Numbered from the stretch's first letter, positions 17,725-26,054 are shown. The stretch: DNA of 64,000 bases from Psychroflexus sp. ALD_RP9 (GCF_017311165.1 NZ_CP062973.1:1302001-1366000), one strand, 5' to 3'. Notes: generated by a model from the sequence alone, not told the origin. A program made the numbers and translations.

Positions 17725-19074
17725 ATGAACAAAACACTCATTAAAAACGGTACTATAGTTAATGAAGATCAACAATTCCAAGCTGATATTTTAATCGATG
17801 GTCAATACATTCAAAAAATAGATCGTGATATATCTTATGCTAATGCTAATATTATTGATGCTAAAGGATTGCATGTATTACCAGGCATGATAGATGATCA
17901 GGTGCATTTTCGTGAACCGGGTTTTACTCACAAAGCTGATATTAGAACAGAGTCAATGGCAGCAGTATCTGGTGGAATTACGAGTTTTATGGATATGCCT
18001 AACACTTATCCTAACACTTTAACTCAAGACTTATTAGAACAGAAATATCAAATAGCCGAGTATTCTTCTTTAGCTAATTACTCCTTCTTCATGGGGATTA
18101 GTCAATTTAATCTAGAAGAAGCTTTAAAAACAGACTTAGAAACTGTGTGTGGGCTTACAGATGACGGCTTATACTTTGATAATGACCAAGGTATTATGGT
18201 AAACCACCCAAAGTTTCTTGAAAAATTATTTAAGCGATCGCCTCATGTCATAAGTTTACACAGTGAAAGTGATGCCATAATTGCTAAAAATACAGAACTC
18301 TTTAGAAATAAGTATGGACTTGATATTCCACCAAGTGCTCATGCCGAAATTAGAAGTGAAGCAGCTTGTTTAGAGACTACGAGCCAAGTTATAGAGTTAG
18401 CTAAAAAGCATCAAAATAGATTACACATATATCATATTTCAACTGCTAAAGAAGCTTTGTTGTTAGATGCAGGTTTTAATGTTAAATCTAAAAGAATCAC
18501 TGGAGAAGCTTGTATACATCATTTATGGTTTTCAGCTGATGATTACGAACGTTTAGGTTTTAAGATTAAATGGAATCCTTCAGTAAAATCTGAACTTAAC
18601 CGTCAGGCTTTACTCCGAGCTGTTAATGACAATTACATCGATATTTTCGCGACCGACCATGCGCCACATACTCTAGCTGAAAAACAAGGTAATTATTTTG
18701 AAAGTATGTCTGGTGGTCCGTTAGTTCAACATGCTTTAGTAGCATTGTTAGAATTTTACCATCAGGGCGTATTTAGTCTAGAAACTATTGTCAATAAAAG
18801 TGCTCATAAAGTGGCAGATTTATATCGTTTAAGAAATCGAGGTTATCTTAAAGAAGGTTATTATGCTGACTTATGTCTAGTAAACCTTAATAAACCTTGG
18901 AATGTGACCGATGCTAATAGTCTATATAAATGCGGCTGGACACCGTTTATAAATACCACATTTAAAAGTCAGGTAGAAACTACGATTGTAAACGGTACAA
19001 TAGTTTATAATAATGGTCATTTTAATACTTCAACTAAAGGCAATCGATTAATGTTTGAGAAAGATCGATTTTAA
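17725..19074 (+). CDS. dihydroorotase-like amidohydrolase with altered active-site motifs
   Basis: A 449-residue amidohydrolase. The family fold is clear: DDQVHFREPGFTHKADI near residue 57, then ISLHSESD, LHIYHIST and FATDHAPHTLAEKQG supply the later metal-binding and catalytic positions. Position 59 of the usual DxHxH metal motif is Gln. The segment 142-150 reads CGLTDDGLY where I expect a conserved lysine segment in many dihydroorotases. The reaction would be cyclisation of carbamoyl aspartate in pyrimidine synthesis, but the changes leave room for a diverged or regulatory paralogue. The ATG at 17725 is preferred to one at 17677 that lies inside the Sua5 gene. It is the last gene of the cluster. 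Confidence 0.75.
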   Translation: MNKTLIKNGTIVNEDQQFQADILIDGQYIQKIDRDISYANANIIDAKGLHVLPGMIDDQVHFREPGFTHKADIRTESMAAVSGGITSFMDMPNTYPNTLTQDLLEQKYQIAEYSSLANYSFFMGISQFNLEEALKTDLETVCGLTDDGLYFDNDQGIMVNHPKFLEKLFKRSPHVISLHSESDAIIAKNTELFRNKYGLDIPPSAHAEIRSEAACLETTSQVIELAKKHQNRLHIYHISTAKEALLLDAGFNVKSKRITGEACIHHLWFSADDYERLGFKIKWNPSVKSELNRQALLRAVNDNYIDIFATDHAPHTLAEKQGNYFESMSGGPLVQHALVALLEFYHQGVFSLETIVNKSAHKVADLYRLRNRGYLKEGYYADLCLVNLNKPWNVTDANSLYKCGWTPFINTTFKSQVETTIVNGTIVYNNGHFNTSTKGNRLMFEKDRF

Positions 19075-19185
19075 CAAGCTTATTGTAAGATTTCAAAGTT
19101 TAGACTACTGTTTAAACTTGCTTTGCGTATGTTAAGAACACTGTTGCTATTAGTACTTTTTTTATAATATGATTTTCAGTCAGAT

Positions 19186-19510
19186 TTAGTCAACAAACGT
19201 TTCTTTGATTATACTTTTGCAATTAGCTATTTCAGATTTCGTTAAACGGTCAAATCTTTTTAAAATTCGAGTCTTGTCAATTGTATGAATTTGGTCAATC
19301 GCAATCATTGCATTTTTACCGTTATGTTTTACGCTTGCTCTTGTCGGATATTTCTTTAAATTAGTCGTCATCGGAGCAATAATAATTGTCTTTAGTAATT
19401 TGTTAATCTCATTTGGCGATAGAATTATATAAGGGCGATTTTTTTAATTTCGCTTCCACTTGTTGGATCAAGATTTACGAGAACTATATTAGTTGTTATA
19501 ATTTGTTGTA
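19186..19510 (-). pseudogene. mazF/pemK-type toxin relic
   Basis: On the minus strand the frame reads NIVLVNLDPTSGSEIKK, typical of the MazF/PemK N-terminus. After a run of seven A bases (plus-strand T-run at 19439-19445) the match continues only in another frame as RPYIILSPNEINKLLKT. It then runs on through APMTTNLKKYPTRASVKHNG to the stop at 19186. One missing base in the A-run explains the shift. No ATG is found in frame at the expected start, and no antitoxin gene is visible upstream, where the riboswitch promoter lies. It is therefore a dead toxin gene without partner. The exact 5' limit is uncertain. Confidence 0.75.
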
Positions 19511-19561
19511 GAATTAAATACAAAAAATTTAAAACTTGTTTTCATATCAAAAACTTCTCTT

Positions 19562-19569
19562 TACATTTG
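19562..19569 (+). promoter_or_regulatory. -7 promoter element (TACATTTG) of the riboswitch transcript
   Basis: TACATTTG matches TAnnTTTG and ends 8 bases before the TPP riboswitch begins, which is where a riboswitch leader should start. A TTG at 19536-19538 could act as -33 at a slightly long spacing. Confidence 0.55.
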
Positions 19570-19577
19570 CAGCACAT

Positions 19578-19656
19578 CTCAAAGGGGTGTTTTGCGAAAG
19601 TAAAACTGAGATTATACCCAATGAACCTGGGCAGGTAATGCTGCCAAGGGAATTGA
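19578..19656 (+). ncRNA. TPP (THI-box) riboswitch
   Basis: The conserved TPP aptamer elements occur in order: AAAGGGGTG (19581-19589), ACTGAGAT with TACCC at about 19605-19619, GAACCTG (19623-19629), CAGGTAATGCTG (19632-19643) and AAGGGAA. The outer helix is formed by CTCAA and TTGA. Such elements sense thiamine pyrophosphate. It controls the TonB receptor gene starting at 19785. A terminator hairpin at 19696-19727 lies between, implying control of transcription: high TPP stops read-through. Confidence 0.93.
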
Positions 19657-19695
19657 ATAGCCAGCTTTATAAACTGGTTAATCGCATGCGACACT

Positions 19696-19727
19696 CCTGT
19701 TAACCAAAGAGGTTATCAGGTTTTTTT
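19696..19727 (+). terminator. riboswitch expression-platform terminator
   Basis: CCTGTTAACC and GGTTATCAGG form a stem (CCTG/CAGG, one T-T mismatch, TAACC/GGTTA) around AAAGA, followed by seven T. The upstream GGTTAA at 19676-19681 is complementary to TTAACC at 19700-19705. Its preceding CTGG could pair with CCAG at 19661-19664, so a mutually exclusive antiterminator is plausible. Confidence 0.8.
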
Positions 19728-19766
19728 ATTTTTAATGTTTAACTTAAAGAATAATTGCCCCTTTTA

Positions 19767-19785
19767 TTCGTAAAATTTTTACGAA
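19767..19785 (+). promoter_or_regulatory. hairpin abutting the TonB receptor start codon
   Basis: TTCGTAAAATTTTTACGAA is a perfect 9-bp inverted repeat around one T. Its last base is the A of the ATG at 19785. Folded in mRNA it would give an 8-bp stem ending at the start codon. It could tune translation or be a protein site. A similar structure precedes the DUF2490 gene at 56288. Confidence 0.45.
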
Positions 19786-22142
19786 TGAAAACTAAATTAT
19801 TGTTTTTAATGGCCATCTGTGCAGTAGGTCTTAATTATGCACAAAACTTAACCATAAGTGGCAAAATCACTTATCAAAACAAAGCCTTGCCAGGTGTGAC
19901 CGTTTATGCTGAAGGTCAACCAAACGCAACAACTTCAGCAAAAGATGGCACTTATAGCCTGAACTTGAAAAAAGGTAATTACACGATTATATTCAGTTAT
20001 GGTAATACGTACCAAACTGAAATTAATCTAACAGAATCAACTGAGTTTGATCTTAAATGGGAAAAAACTATTGAATCACTTAATGAAGTATTGGTGAATT
20101 CAGTTCGGGTCAAAGCCGATTCTCCGATCACACATACCAATTTATCAAAAGCTGAAATTGAAGAACGCAACTTAGGACAAGATATTCCAATCTTAATGAA
20201 GTTTATGCCGTCTGTTGTCTCAACTTCTGATGCGGGTAATGGTGTTGGTTACACTGGAATTCGAGTAAGAGGTAGCGATGCATCACGTGTAAATGTAACC
20301 ATTAACGGCATTCCTTATAACGATCAAGAAAGTCAAGGTACTTTTTGGGTTAATTTGCCAGATTTTGCTTCTTCAACACAAAATCTTCAACTTCAACGTG
20401 GTGTTGGGACTTCTACTAATGGCTCTGGTGCATTTGGAGCTAGTTTAAACCTGTTAACCGAGGCGGCTTCAACCGAAGCTAATGCTAGTATTTCTAATTC
20501 GTATGGCTCATTTAATACCCGAAAACATAATGTAACCTATTCAACTGGTTTGTTAGAAGATAAGTTTGAAATTTCTGGACGTTTATCTCAAATTAAATCT
20601 GATGGTTATGTAGATCGGGCATTTTCAGATTTAAAATCCTATTTTTTACAAGGGGTTTTTACTGAAGGTAATACCTATATTAAAGCCTTAACTTTTGGTG
20701 GCCATAACATCACTTATCAATCTTGGTTTGGGATTGATGCTCAAACACTTCAAAATGATAGAACTTTTAATCCTGCTGGCGAATATGTTGATGCCCAAGG
20801 GAATACAAAATACTATGATAATGAAGTAGATGATTATAAGCAAGACCATTATCAGTTGCATTGGCACCAAAATTTAAATAGTAATTGGTCTTCAAAATTA
20901 AGCTTAAACTACACCTATGGTCGCGGATTTTTTGAACAGTATGTAGATGAAGCTAACTTGGCTTTTCATAATATTTCTAATGCAGGTCGCACAGAATCTG
21001 ACTTAATTAGAAGGCGTTGGTTAGATAATGATTATTTTGTGTCGAGTTTAGATTTAAATTATCAAGACAAGAATTTAGTACTTAATTCTGGCGTATTTTA
21101 CAGTTTTTACACCAACGACCACTTTGGTGAAGTAATTTGGAGCCGTTTTGCGGGAGATTCTGAGATTCGTGACCGTTATTATAATGGCGATGGTACTAAA
21201 AATGAATTCACTATTTTCTCGAAAGCAACATACAAGTTTAACGAGGAATGGCAAGCGTTTTTAGATCTTCAAGGCCGATTTGTGAGTTATGAAACTTCAG
21301 GTTTTACCTCAGACAAAGTGGCGATGAATGTCGATCAAAAATATGAATTTTTTAATCCAAAACTTGGTTTAAGTTACCAGCTTGATCAGGCCAATCAGTT
21401 TTATTTCTCATACGGAAAAGCGCACAGAGAACCACGCCGAACCGATTTCGAAAATAATATAACCAAAGCTGAAGAGCTAGATGATTTTGAGTTGGGTTGG
21501 CGTTATGTTACCGACCAGATTGAAGTTAATACGAACGCTTATTATATGTACTACAACAACCAAATGGTGCTTACAGGTGCCTTAGACGATGTTGGTGCGC
21601 CAATTCGAGAAACATCTGGCAAAAGTTACCGTTTAGGTTTAGAGCTTGATGCACAAATTAAATTATCTAAAAACTTCAGCTTAATGCCAAATATTGCAGT
21701 AAGTCAAAATAAAAACATCGACTTTTTTGCTGAATTAGACGGGCAGTTACAAAATTTAGGTAATACCAATATTTCGTTTTCACCAGAACTTATAGCTGCT
21801 AACCAGTTTGTGTTTCATCCCACTAAAAACTTTCAAATGGGTTTATTGAGCAAGTTTGTTGGTGAACAATATATGGGGAATATCGATAGTGAAGTTTCTA
21901 AATTAGATTCTTTTTTTACAACAGATTTTAACTTGGTTTATCGTTGGGACAATGCGCCGATGTTTAAAAGTATTGTGTTTACAGGCTTAGTGAATAACGT
22001 GTTTGATGAGCAGTATGTCTCTAATGGCTATTTTTTCACTTACGATGTAACTAATAATGGTAATACCGAAACAATTGGAGGCGCTGGATATTATCCACAA
22101 GCTGGTATTAACTTTTTACTTGGCGTTGAGTTAAAATTCTAA
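19785..22142 (+). CDS. TonB-dependent receptor, probable thiamine transporter
   Basis: A 785-residue outer-membrane receptor. It has a signal peptide (MKTKLLFLMAICAVGLNYAQ), a carboxypeptidase-like regulatory domain (about 22-95), a plug (about 110-235, with GVGYTGIRVRGSDASRVNVT, NGIPYNDQESQGTFWVN and GTSTNGSGAFGASLNL) and a beta-barrel ending in GINFLLGVELKF. The family imports scarce ligands using TonB energy. The TPP riboswitch and terminator upstream make thiamine or a precursor the likely ligand. This is inference from regulation, a link known from other Bacteroidota. The ATG at 19785 is used because the signal peptide begins there. Confidence 0.88.
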   Translation: MKTKLLFLMAICAVGLNYAQNLTISGKITYQNKALPGVTVYAEGQPNATTSAKDGTYSLNLKKGNYTIIFSYGNTYQTEINLTESTEFDLKWEKTIESLNEVLVNSVRVKADSPITHTNLSKAEIEERNLGQDIPILMKFMPSVVSTSDAGNGVGYTGIRVRGSDASRVNVTINGIPYNDQESQGTFWVNLPDFASSTQNLQLQRGVGTSTNGSGAFGASLNLLTEAASTEANASISNSYGSFNTRKHNVTYSTGLLEDKFEISGRLSQIKSDGYVDRAFSDLKSYFLQGVFTEGNTYIKALTFGGHNITYQSWFGIDAQTLQNDRTFNPAGEYVDAQGNTKYYDNEVDDYKQDHYQLHWHQNLNSNWSSKLSLNYTYGRGFFEQYVDEANLAFHNISNAGRTESDLIRRRWLDNDYFVSSLDLNYQDKNLVLNSGVFYSFYTNDHFGEVIWSRFAGDSEIRDRYYNGDGTKNEFTIFSKATYKFNEEWQAFLDLQGRFVSYETSGFTSDKVAMNVDQKYEFFNPKLGLSYQLDQANQFYFSYGKAHREPRRTDFENNITKAEELDDFELGWRYVTDQIEVNTNAYYMYYNNQMVLTGALDDVGAPIRETSGKSYRLGLELDAQIKLSKNFSLMPNIAVSQNKNIDFFAELDGQLQNLGNTNISFSPELIAANQFVFHPTKNFQMGLLSKFVGEQYMGNIDSEVSKLDSFFTTDFNLVYRWDNAPMFKSIVFTGLVNNVFDEQYVSNGYFFTYDVTNNGNTETIGGAGYYPQAGINFLLGVELKF

Positions 22143-22162
22143 AATTTAATTAGTTTCATTAC

Positions 22163-22196
22163 AAAAGCAGTTGCATCTTTGTAGCTGCTTTTTTAT
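22163..22196 (+). terminator. intrinsic terminator after the TonB receptor
   Basis: AAAAGCAG and CTGCTTTT form an 8-bp stem with a 14-base loop, followed by more T. It ends only about 6 bases before the GTG start of the next gene, whose promoter would have to lie inside the hairpin region. Confidence 0.6.
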
Positions 22197-22201
22197 TAAT
22201 C

Positions 22202-22633
22202 GTGAAACATATAAAACAACTTAATAATCTAAAACAGCTTTCGGGAGCAAAGGCAAATTTTTCAGAAGCTGATTTTATTGAAAAGCCCATTTTGTTTTTA
22301 TTTTATAATAACCAATGTTTGGGTTGTACAGGTCGTGCCATTCCTTTTGCTTACAAGCTTCAAAGAGAGTTTGCATGTCGTTTAGTTTTAATACACTCAG
22401 ACTTTGGTAGAGTTTCAACTGAAGAAGAAATTAAATCAATTTTTACGGTAACTGAAATTCCTTTTGAAATTTACAGAGATGAAAATCATCAACTTTACGA
22501 TTACTTCAATTGTGAAGGCACACCACATTGGTTGTTATTTAATCAACAGGCTGAAGTAATTCAATCTATTTTTGGTTCGCAAGCAAATGCTCAAAATCGC
22601 TTATTTTATAGCTTAGATGAAGTCACGCGATAA
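22202..22633 (+). CDS. thioredoxin-fold protein with CLGC motif
   Basis: A 143-residue protein without signal peptide, hence probably cytoplasmic. Residues about 35-50 read LFYNNQCLGCTGRAIPF with a CxxC redox pair. GTPHWLLF near residue 105 supplies the cis-proline loop of the thioredoxin fold. It resembles TlpA/peroxiredoxin-like thioredoxins, but the Trp before the first Cys is replaced by Gln. A GTG at 22202 is the start, since no ATG is nearby. The upstream riboswitch gene ends in a terminator, so transcription may begin within the loop (GCATCTTTG is one base off the -7 consensus). Substrate and partner are unknown. Confidence 0.7.
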   Translation: MKHIKQLNNLKQLSGAKANFSEADFIEKPILFLFYNNQCLGCTGRAIPFAYKLQREFACRLVLIHSDFGRVSTEEEIKSIFTVTEIPFEIYRDENHQLYDYFNCEGTPHWLLFNQQAEVIQSIFGSQANAQNRLFYSLDEVTR

Positions 22634-22673
22634 TAGTTGAAGTTTTATTACTTTAGTCACAAATTTAAAACCT

Positions 22674-23195
22674 TTGTATTCCTTTTTATTTCATCGAATT
22701 TTTGGCTGGAAAATTATAGGCCAATTTAACCCTCAACTTAAAAAATCTGTTGTTATTGTTGCACCTCATACGCATTGGCATGATTTTGTAATTGGGGCTT
22801 TGGCAAGAGCAATTATTAAAGTTGATATTAATTTTGTAGCAAAAAAAGAATTGTTTAAATGGCCTTTTGGTCATTATTTTAGATGGATGGGAGGCACAGC
22901 AATTGATCGTTCAAAATCTAAAAATACAGTTGCCCAAGTTGTAGAGGTTTTTAAGTCTAAAACTGAATTTAGACTTGCTATTGCTCCAGAAGGAACAAGG
23001 AAAAAAGTGAAGCACTGGAAAACCGGCTTCTATTATATGGCTCTACAAGCCGAAGTTCCTATTATTTGTGTTGCTTTCGATTATCAACAAAGAGAAGTGA
23101 AAATTAGTGAAGCCTTTTATGTTTCAGGTAAGATAGAAGAAGACTTACCTAAAATTCGGGCATTTTATAAAGATGTTAAAGGGAAACTGTATTAA
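22674..23195 (+). CDS. 1-acylglycerol-3-phosphate acyltransferase-like protein (PlsC family)
   Basis: A 173-residue protein starting FLFHRIFGWKIIG. It has the acyltransferase motif I PHTHWHDF (HxxxxD), the block FVAKKELFKWPFGHYFRWMGG, and motif III APEGTRKK. These are the PlsC/LPLAT family signatures. It is a short form with a membrane-peripheral character and probably transfers an acyl chain to a lysophospholipid or another lipid. The start is a TTG at 22674: an in-frame stop lies 36 bases upstream and no ATG is near. The stop overlaps the convergent ribE stop by 4 bases. Confidence 0.75.
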   Translation: MYSFLFHRIFGWKIIGQFNPQLKKSVVIVAPHTHWHDFVIGALARAIIKVDINFVAKKELFKWPFGHYFRWMGGTAIDRSKSKNTVAQVVEVFKSKTEFRLAIAPEGTRKKVKHWKTGFYYMALQAEVPIICVAFDYQQREVKISEAFYVSGKIEEDLPKIRAFYKDVKGKLY

Positions 23196-23782
23196 GATTT
23201 TAACTCCATTAAACGTTTTACGTATTTACCAATTACATCAAACTCTAAATTTACAGTATCTCCAGCTTTTAAATGTTTAAAATTTGTATGTTCATAAGTG
23301 TAAGGTATAATAGCCACGCTAAAGCTATCTAGCTCAGAATTTACAACGGTTAAACTTACACCATTAACAGTTATAGAACCTTTTTCAATAGTCACGTTAT
23401 GCAAACTGGTATCATAGGTAAAACGGTATTCCCAACTTCCATCAGTTTCTTTTACAAATTGACAAGTAGCTGTTTGGTCTACATGACCTTGTACTATATG
23501 GCCATCTAAATGCGCATTCATTTTCATACCGCGTTCAAGGTTAATGATGTCACCAACACTTAGTTTGCCAAGATTAGTTTTATCAAGTGTTTCCTGAATA
23601 GCTGTAACGGTATAAATATCGTTTTTAATATCTACAACAGTTAAGCAAACGCCATTATGCGCTACACTTTGGTCCACTTTTAACTCTTTAGTGAAGTTAG
23701 CTTTTATACTAAAGTCAACATTGGTTTGATGAGGTTGAATAGCTATTATTTCGCCAAGTTCTTCAATGATTCCTGTAAACAT
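23192..23782 (-). CDS. ribE: riboflavin synthase
   Basis: A 196-residue enzyme of the usual length, beginning MFTGIIEELGEI. It has two lumazine-binding repeats, each with the pattern seen in VAHNGVCLTVVDI and ITVNGVSLTVVNS, and a linker GHIVQGHVDQTA. It dismutates two 6,7-dimethyl-8-ribityllumazine molecules to riboflavin. The gene is divergent from pdxA with 49 bases between them, and its -7 element (23814-23821, minus strand) lies next to that of pdxA. Confidence 0.95.
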   Translation of the reverse strand: MFTGIIEELGEIIAIQPHQTNVDFSIKANFTKELKVDQSVAHNGVCLTVVDIKNDIYTVTAIQETLDKTNLGKLSVGDIINLERGMKMNAHLDGHIVQGHVDQTATCQFVKETDGSWEYRFTYDTSLHNVTIEKGSITVNGVSLTVVNSELDSFSVAIIPYTYEHTNFKHLKAGDTVNLEFDVIGKYVKRLMELKS

Positions 23783-23800
23783 AGTTGTAGATTATTTCGT

Positions 23801-23821
23801 TACCTTTGTGCTACAAAAATA
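23801..23821. promoter_or_regulatory. back-to-back -7 elements of pdxA and ribE
   Basis: TACCTTTG (23801-23808) faces pdxA and the complement of CAAAAATA (23814-23821, TATTTTTG) faces ribE. The two -7 elements are 5 bases apart on opposite strands, so the two vitamin-cofactor genes have overlapping divergent promoters and only one can be occupied at a time. Confidence 0.5.
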
Positions 23822-23831
23822 GTTTAATTTC

Positions 23832-24893
23832 ATGAGAAATCAGTCCATTATAAAAGTAGGAATAAGTATCGGTGATATGAATGGTGTTGGGCCTGAAATC
23901 ATTTTAAAAACTTTAGAAGATAAACGCATATTAGACTTGTTTACCCCAGTTATTTTTGCCAACTCTAAGTTGATGTCTTTTTTTGCGAAGCATTATAAAA
24001 CCAAGTTGAAGTTTAATGGTGTTTCTAAAGCTAGCGATGCTTTAGATGGTAAAATTAATGTGGTAAATGTTTGGCGAGAAGGTGTAGATATTAACTTTGG
24101 AAAAGAAGATAAAAATGTTGGTTCTTATGCAATAAAGTCTTTAAAATCAGCAACTCAGGCTCTAATTCGCAATGAAATTCAAACGCTTGTTACAGCGCCA
24201 ATTCATAAAAACTCAATTCAGTCAGATGAGTTTAAATTTCCAGGTCATACCGATTTTTTAGCGAAAGAATTACGTGGTGATAGCTTAATGTTTATGGTCT
24301 CTAACCAAATTAGACTAGGCTTACTGACCGACCATGTGCCTGTAAAAGATGTGGTTAACCATATTACCACTAAATTACTAAAACAAAAAGTTAATGCCAT
24401 TCATAACTCTTTAAAAGTAGACTTTAACATTCGCGAACCCAAAATTGCTGTTTTAGGGGTTAACCCTCATAACGGTGATAATGGAGTTATAGGAACTGAA
24501 GACGACGAAATTATAAAACCAGCCTTAAAGTCATTTGTTGATGAAGGTAAATTTGTATTTGGCCCTTATGCTGCAGATAGTTTTTTTGGAAGCCAAAACT
24601 ATAAAAAATTTGATGCTATTTTAGCCGCCTATCACGATCAAGGTTTAATCCCGTTTAAAACCTTATCATTTGGTAAAGGCGTTAACTTTACAGCAGGTTT
24701 AAACCGAATTAGAACATCTCCAGATCATGGCACTGCTTTCGATATTGCTGGAAAAGGTATCGCAGATCACAAATCATTTCAAGAAGCTATCTTTACTTCA
24801 ATACAATTATTCAAAAACCGTATGGAGTATATTCGGCTGAATAAAAACGCTTTAGAAACACAAAAACCTCAAGAATATAGAAACAATAAATAG
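23832..24893 (+). CDS. pdxA: 4-hydroxythreonine-4-phosphate dehydrogenase
   Basis: A 353-residue enzyme of pyridoxal phosphate synthesis. Family motifs are present: GISIGDMNGVGPEIILK at the N-terminus, TAPIHKNSIQ, FPGHTDFLA, VLGVNPHNGDNGVIGTEDDE, and YHDQGLIPFKTL followed by TSPDHGTAFDIAGK. The metal-binding histidines lie in these blocks. It oxidises 4-phosphohydroxythreonine with NAD. The start at 23832 is 23 bases after its -7 element. The following DUF177 gene has its own promoter. Confidence 0.95.
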   Translation: MRNQSIIKVGISIGDMNGVGPEIILKTLEDKRILDLFTPVIFANSKLMSFFAKHYKTKLKFNGVSKASDALDGKINVVNVWREGVDINFGKEDKNVGSYAIKSLKSATQALIRNEIQTLVTAPIHKNSIQSDEFKFPGHTDFLAKELRGDSLMFMVSNQIRLGLLTDHVPVKDVVNHITTKLLKQKVNAIHNSLKVDFNIREPKIAVLGVNPHNGDNGVIGTEDDEIIKPALKSFVDEGKFVFGPYAADSFFGSQNYKKFDAILAAYHDQGLIPFKTLSFGKGVNFTAGLNRIRTSPDHGTAFDIAGKGIADHKSFQEAIFTSIQLFKNRMEYIRLNKNALETQKPQEYRNNK

Positions 24894-24912
24894 GTTGTTG
24901 AAAAAAATTTAA

Positions 24913-24920
24913 TATATTTG
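24913..24920 (+). promoter_or_regulatory. -7 promoter element (TATATTTG) of DUF177-rpmF
   Basis: TATATTTG lies 19 bases before the ATG at 24940 and after the pdxA stop. TTGTTG at 24895-24900 could hold the -33 element at a short spacing. Confidence 0.5.
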
Positions 24921-24939
24921 CACGCTCAAAACTGATGTC

Positions 24940-25476
24940 ATGATGAAGGATTTAGAAGCTTACGTCATTAAATTTGTAGGTTTAAAGCAAGGGAAACACC
25001 AGTTTGAGTACAAAATTACTGACGAGTTCTTTGATTTTTTTGAATATGATGACTTCAACACAGCTGAAGTAAATATAACTGTTTTGTTAAATAAAAAGGC
25101 AAACATGTTAGAGTTTAGTTTCATAGCAAAGGGTTATGTTAATTTAAACTGCGATGTATCTACTGAAGCTTACAACCAAGCAATTCAAAATACATTTGAG
25201 TTAGTGGTTAAGTTTGGAGATGAATATAATGATGATAATGAAGACTTATTAATTTTACCATGGTCAGATTATGAGTTAAATATCGCTCATTATATTTATG
25301 AAACCATTGTCTTGGCAATACCTCAAAAGCGTATTCATCCAGGTGTTGAAGATGGAACATTAAATTCAGAAATATTAGATAAACTAGACGAATTACAGCC
25401 TAAGGCTGAAGAAGATAAAAATGAGGATGATATTGATCCTCGATGGGAAGATTTAAAAAAATTATTAAACGATTAA
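24940..25476 (+). CDS. DUF177 (YceD-like) protein
   Basis: A 178-residue acidic soluble protein, LEAYVIKFVGLKQGKHQF onward, with YVNLNCDVSTEAYNQ where related proteins carry a Cys-rich turn. It recurs ahead of rpmF in most bacteria. The family (YceD) is linked to 23S rRNA or ribosome assembly in other organisms. The stop is 11 bases before rpmF, so the pair is an operon. Two ATG codons in tandem (24940 and 24943) are equally good starts. Confidence 0.85.
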   Translation: MMKDLEAYVIKFVGLKQGKHQFEYKITDEFFDFFEYDDFNTAEVNITVLLNKKANMLEFSFIAKGYVNLNCDVSTEAYNQAIQNTFELVVKFGDEYNDDNEDLLILPWSDYELNIAHYIYETIVLAIPQKRIHPGVEDGTLNSEILDKLDELQPKAEEDKNEDDIDPRWEDLKKLLND

Positions 25477-25487
25477 ATAGCTGAGTA

Positions 25488-25688
25488 ATGGCACATCCAA
25501 AGAGAAAAATTTCTAAAACAAGAAGAGATAAAAGACGTACGCATATTAAGGCTGCAATGCCACAAATTGCTACAGATTCTACCACTGGTGAAGCGCACTT
25601 ATACCACAGAGCGCACTGGAGTGAAGGTAAACTTTACTACAGAGGTCAAGTGTTAATAGATAATACAGAAGAAGAAATCGTAGAATAA
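25488..25688 (+). CDS. rpmF: 50S ribosomal protein L32
   Basis: A 66-residue basic protein, [19 protein letters not shown], with the L32 pattern continuing in [19 protein letters not shown]. It lacks the zinc-binding cysteines seen in some L32 proteins. It is the second gene of the DUF177-rpmF operon and is followed by a strong terminator at 25709-25740. Confidence 0.95.
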   Translation: MAHPKRKISKTRRDKRRTHIKAAMPQIATDSTTGEAHLYHRAHWSEGKLYYRGQVLIDNTEEEIVE

Positions 25689-25708
25689 ACGATTTTTACC
25701 TTATAATT

Positions 25709-25741
25709 AACTCCTTTATTTTTAATAAAGGAGTTTTTTTG
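25709..25741 (+). terminator. strong terminator after rpmF
   Basis: A perfect 12-bp stem (AACTCCTTTATT with AATAAAGGAGTT, TTT loop) is followed by a T-run. Confidence 0.85.
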
Positions 25742-25771
25742 TTTCGCAAAATTAACATAATAAACGCATAA

Positions 25772-25803
25772 AAAAACGCTAGACAATAAAGTCTAGCGTT
25801 TTT
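25772..25803. terminator. bidirectional terminator between rpmF and the cold shock gene
   Basis: AAAAACGCTAGAC and GTCTAGCGTTTTT form a 13-bp perfect stem around AATAAA. A-run on the left and T-run on the right let it work in both directions. On the minus strand it terminates the cold shock gene. Confidence 0.8.
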
Positions 25804-25834
25804 GAAAGTCTGAAAAATAAATTGTTTATATCAA

Positions 25835-26026
25835 TTAGATTAAACGTACGTTAGCAGCGTTTAAACCTTTTCTACCTTCTTCTTCGTTGTACTCAACAGC
25901 ATCTCCTTCGTTAAGAGAATCACCGTTTAAACTTGTGACGTGAACAAAAATGTCTTCTCCTGTTTCGTCGTTTGTAATGAATCCATAACCTTTTGACTCA
26001 TTGAAAAATTTAACTTTACCTTGCAT
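25835..26026 (-). CDS. cold shock protein (CspA family)
   Basis: A 63-residue single cold-shock domain, the usual size in flavobacteria. The RNA-binding motifs are KGYGFI (RNP1) and DIFVHV (RNP2). It starts MQGKVKFFNES. Proteins of this family are RNA chaperones. The leader is only about 20 bases (-7 element at 26055-26062), so this copy lacks the long cold-responsive leader of E. coli cspA and may be constitutive. Confidence 0.95.
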   Translation of the reverse strand: MQGKVKFFNESKGYGFITNDETGEDIFVHVTSLNGDSLNEGDAVEYNEEEGRKGLNAANVRLI

Positions 26027-26054
26027 AATGTAATAAAAATAATTAATAATACTA

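Noticed and set aside
19081..19125. Possible terminator after the dihydroorotase-like gene (AAGTTTA with TAAACTT)
   Set aside because: The 7-bp AT-rich stem has a 10-base loop and no T-run follows.
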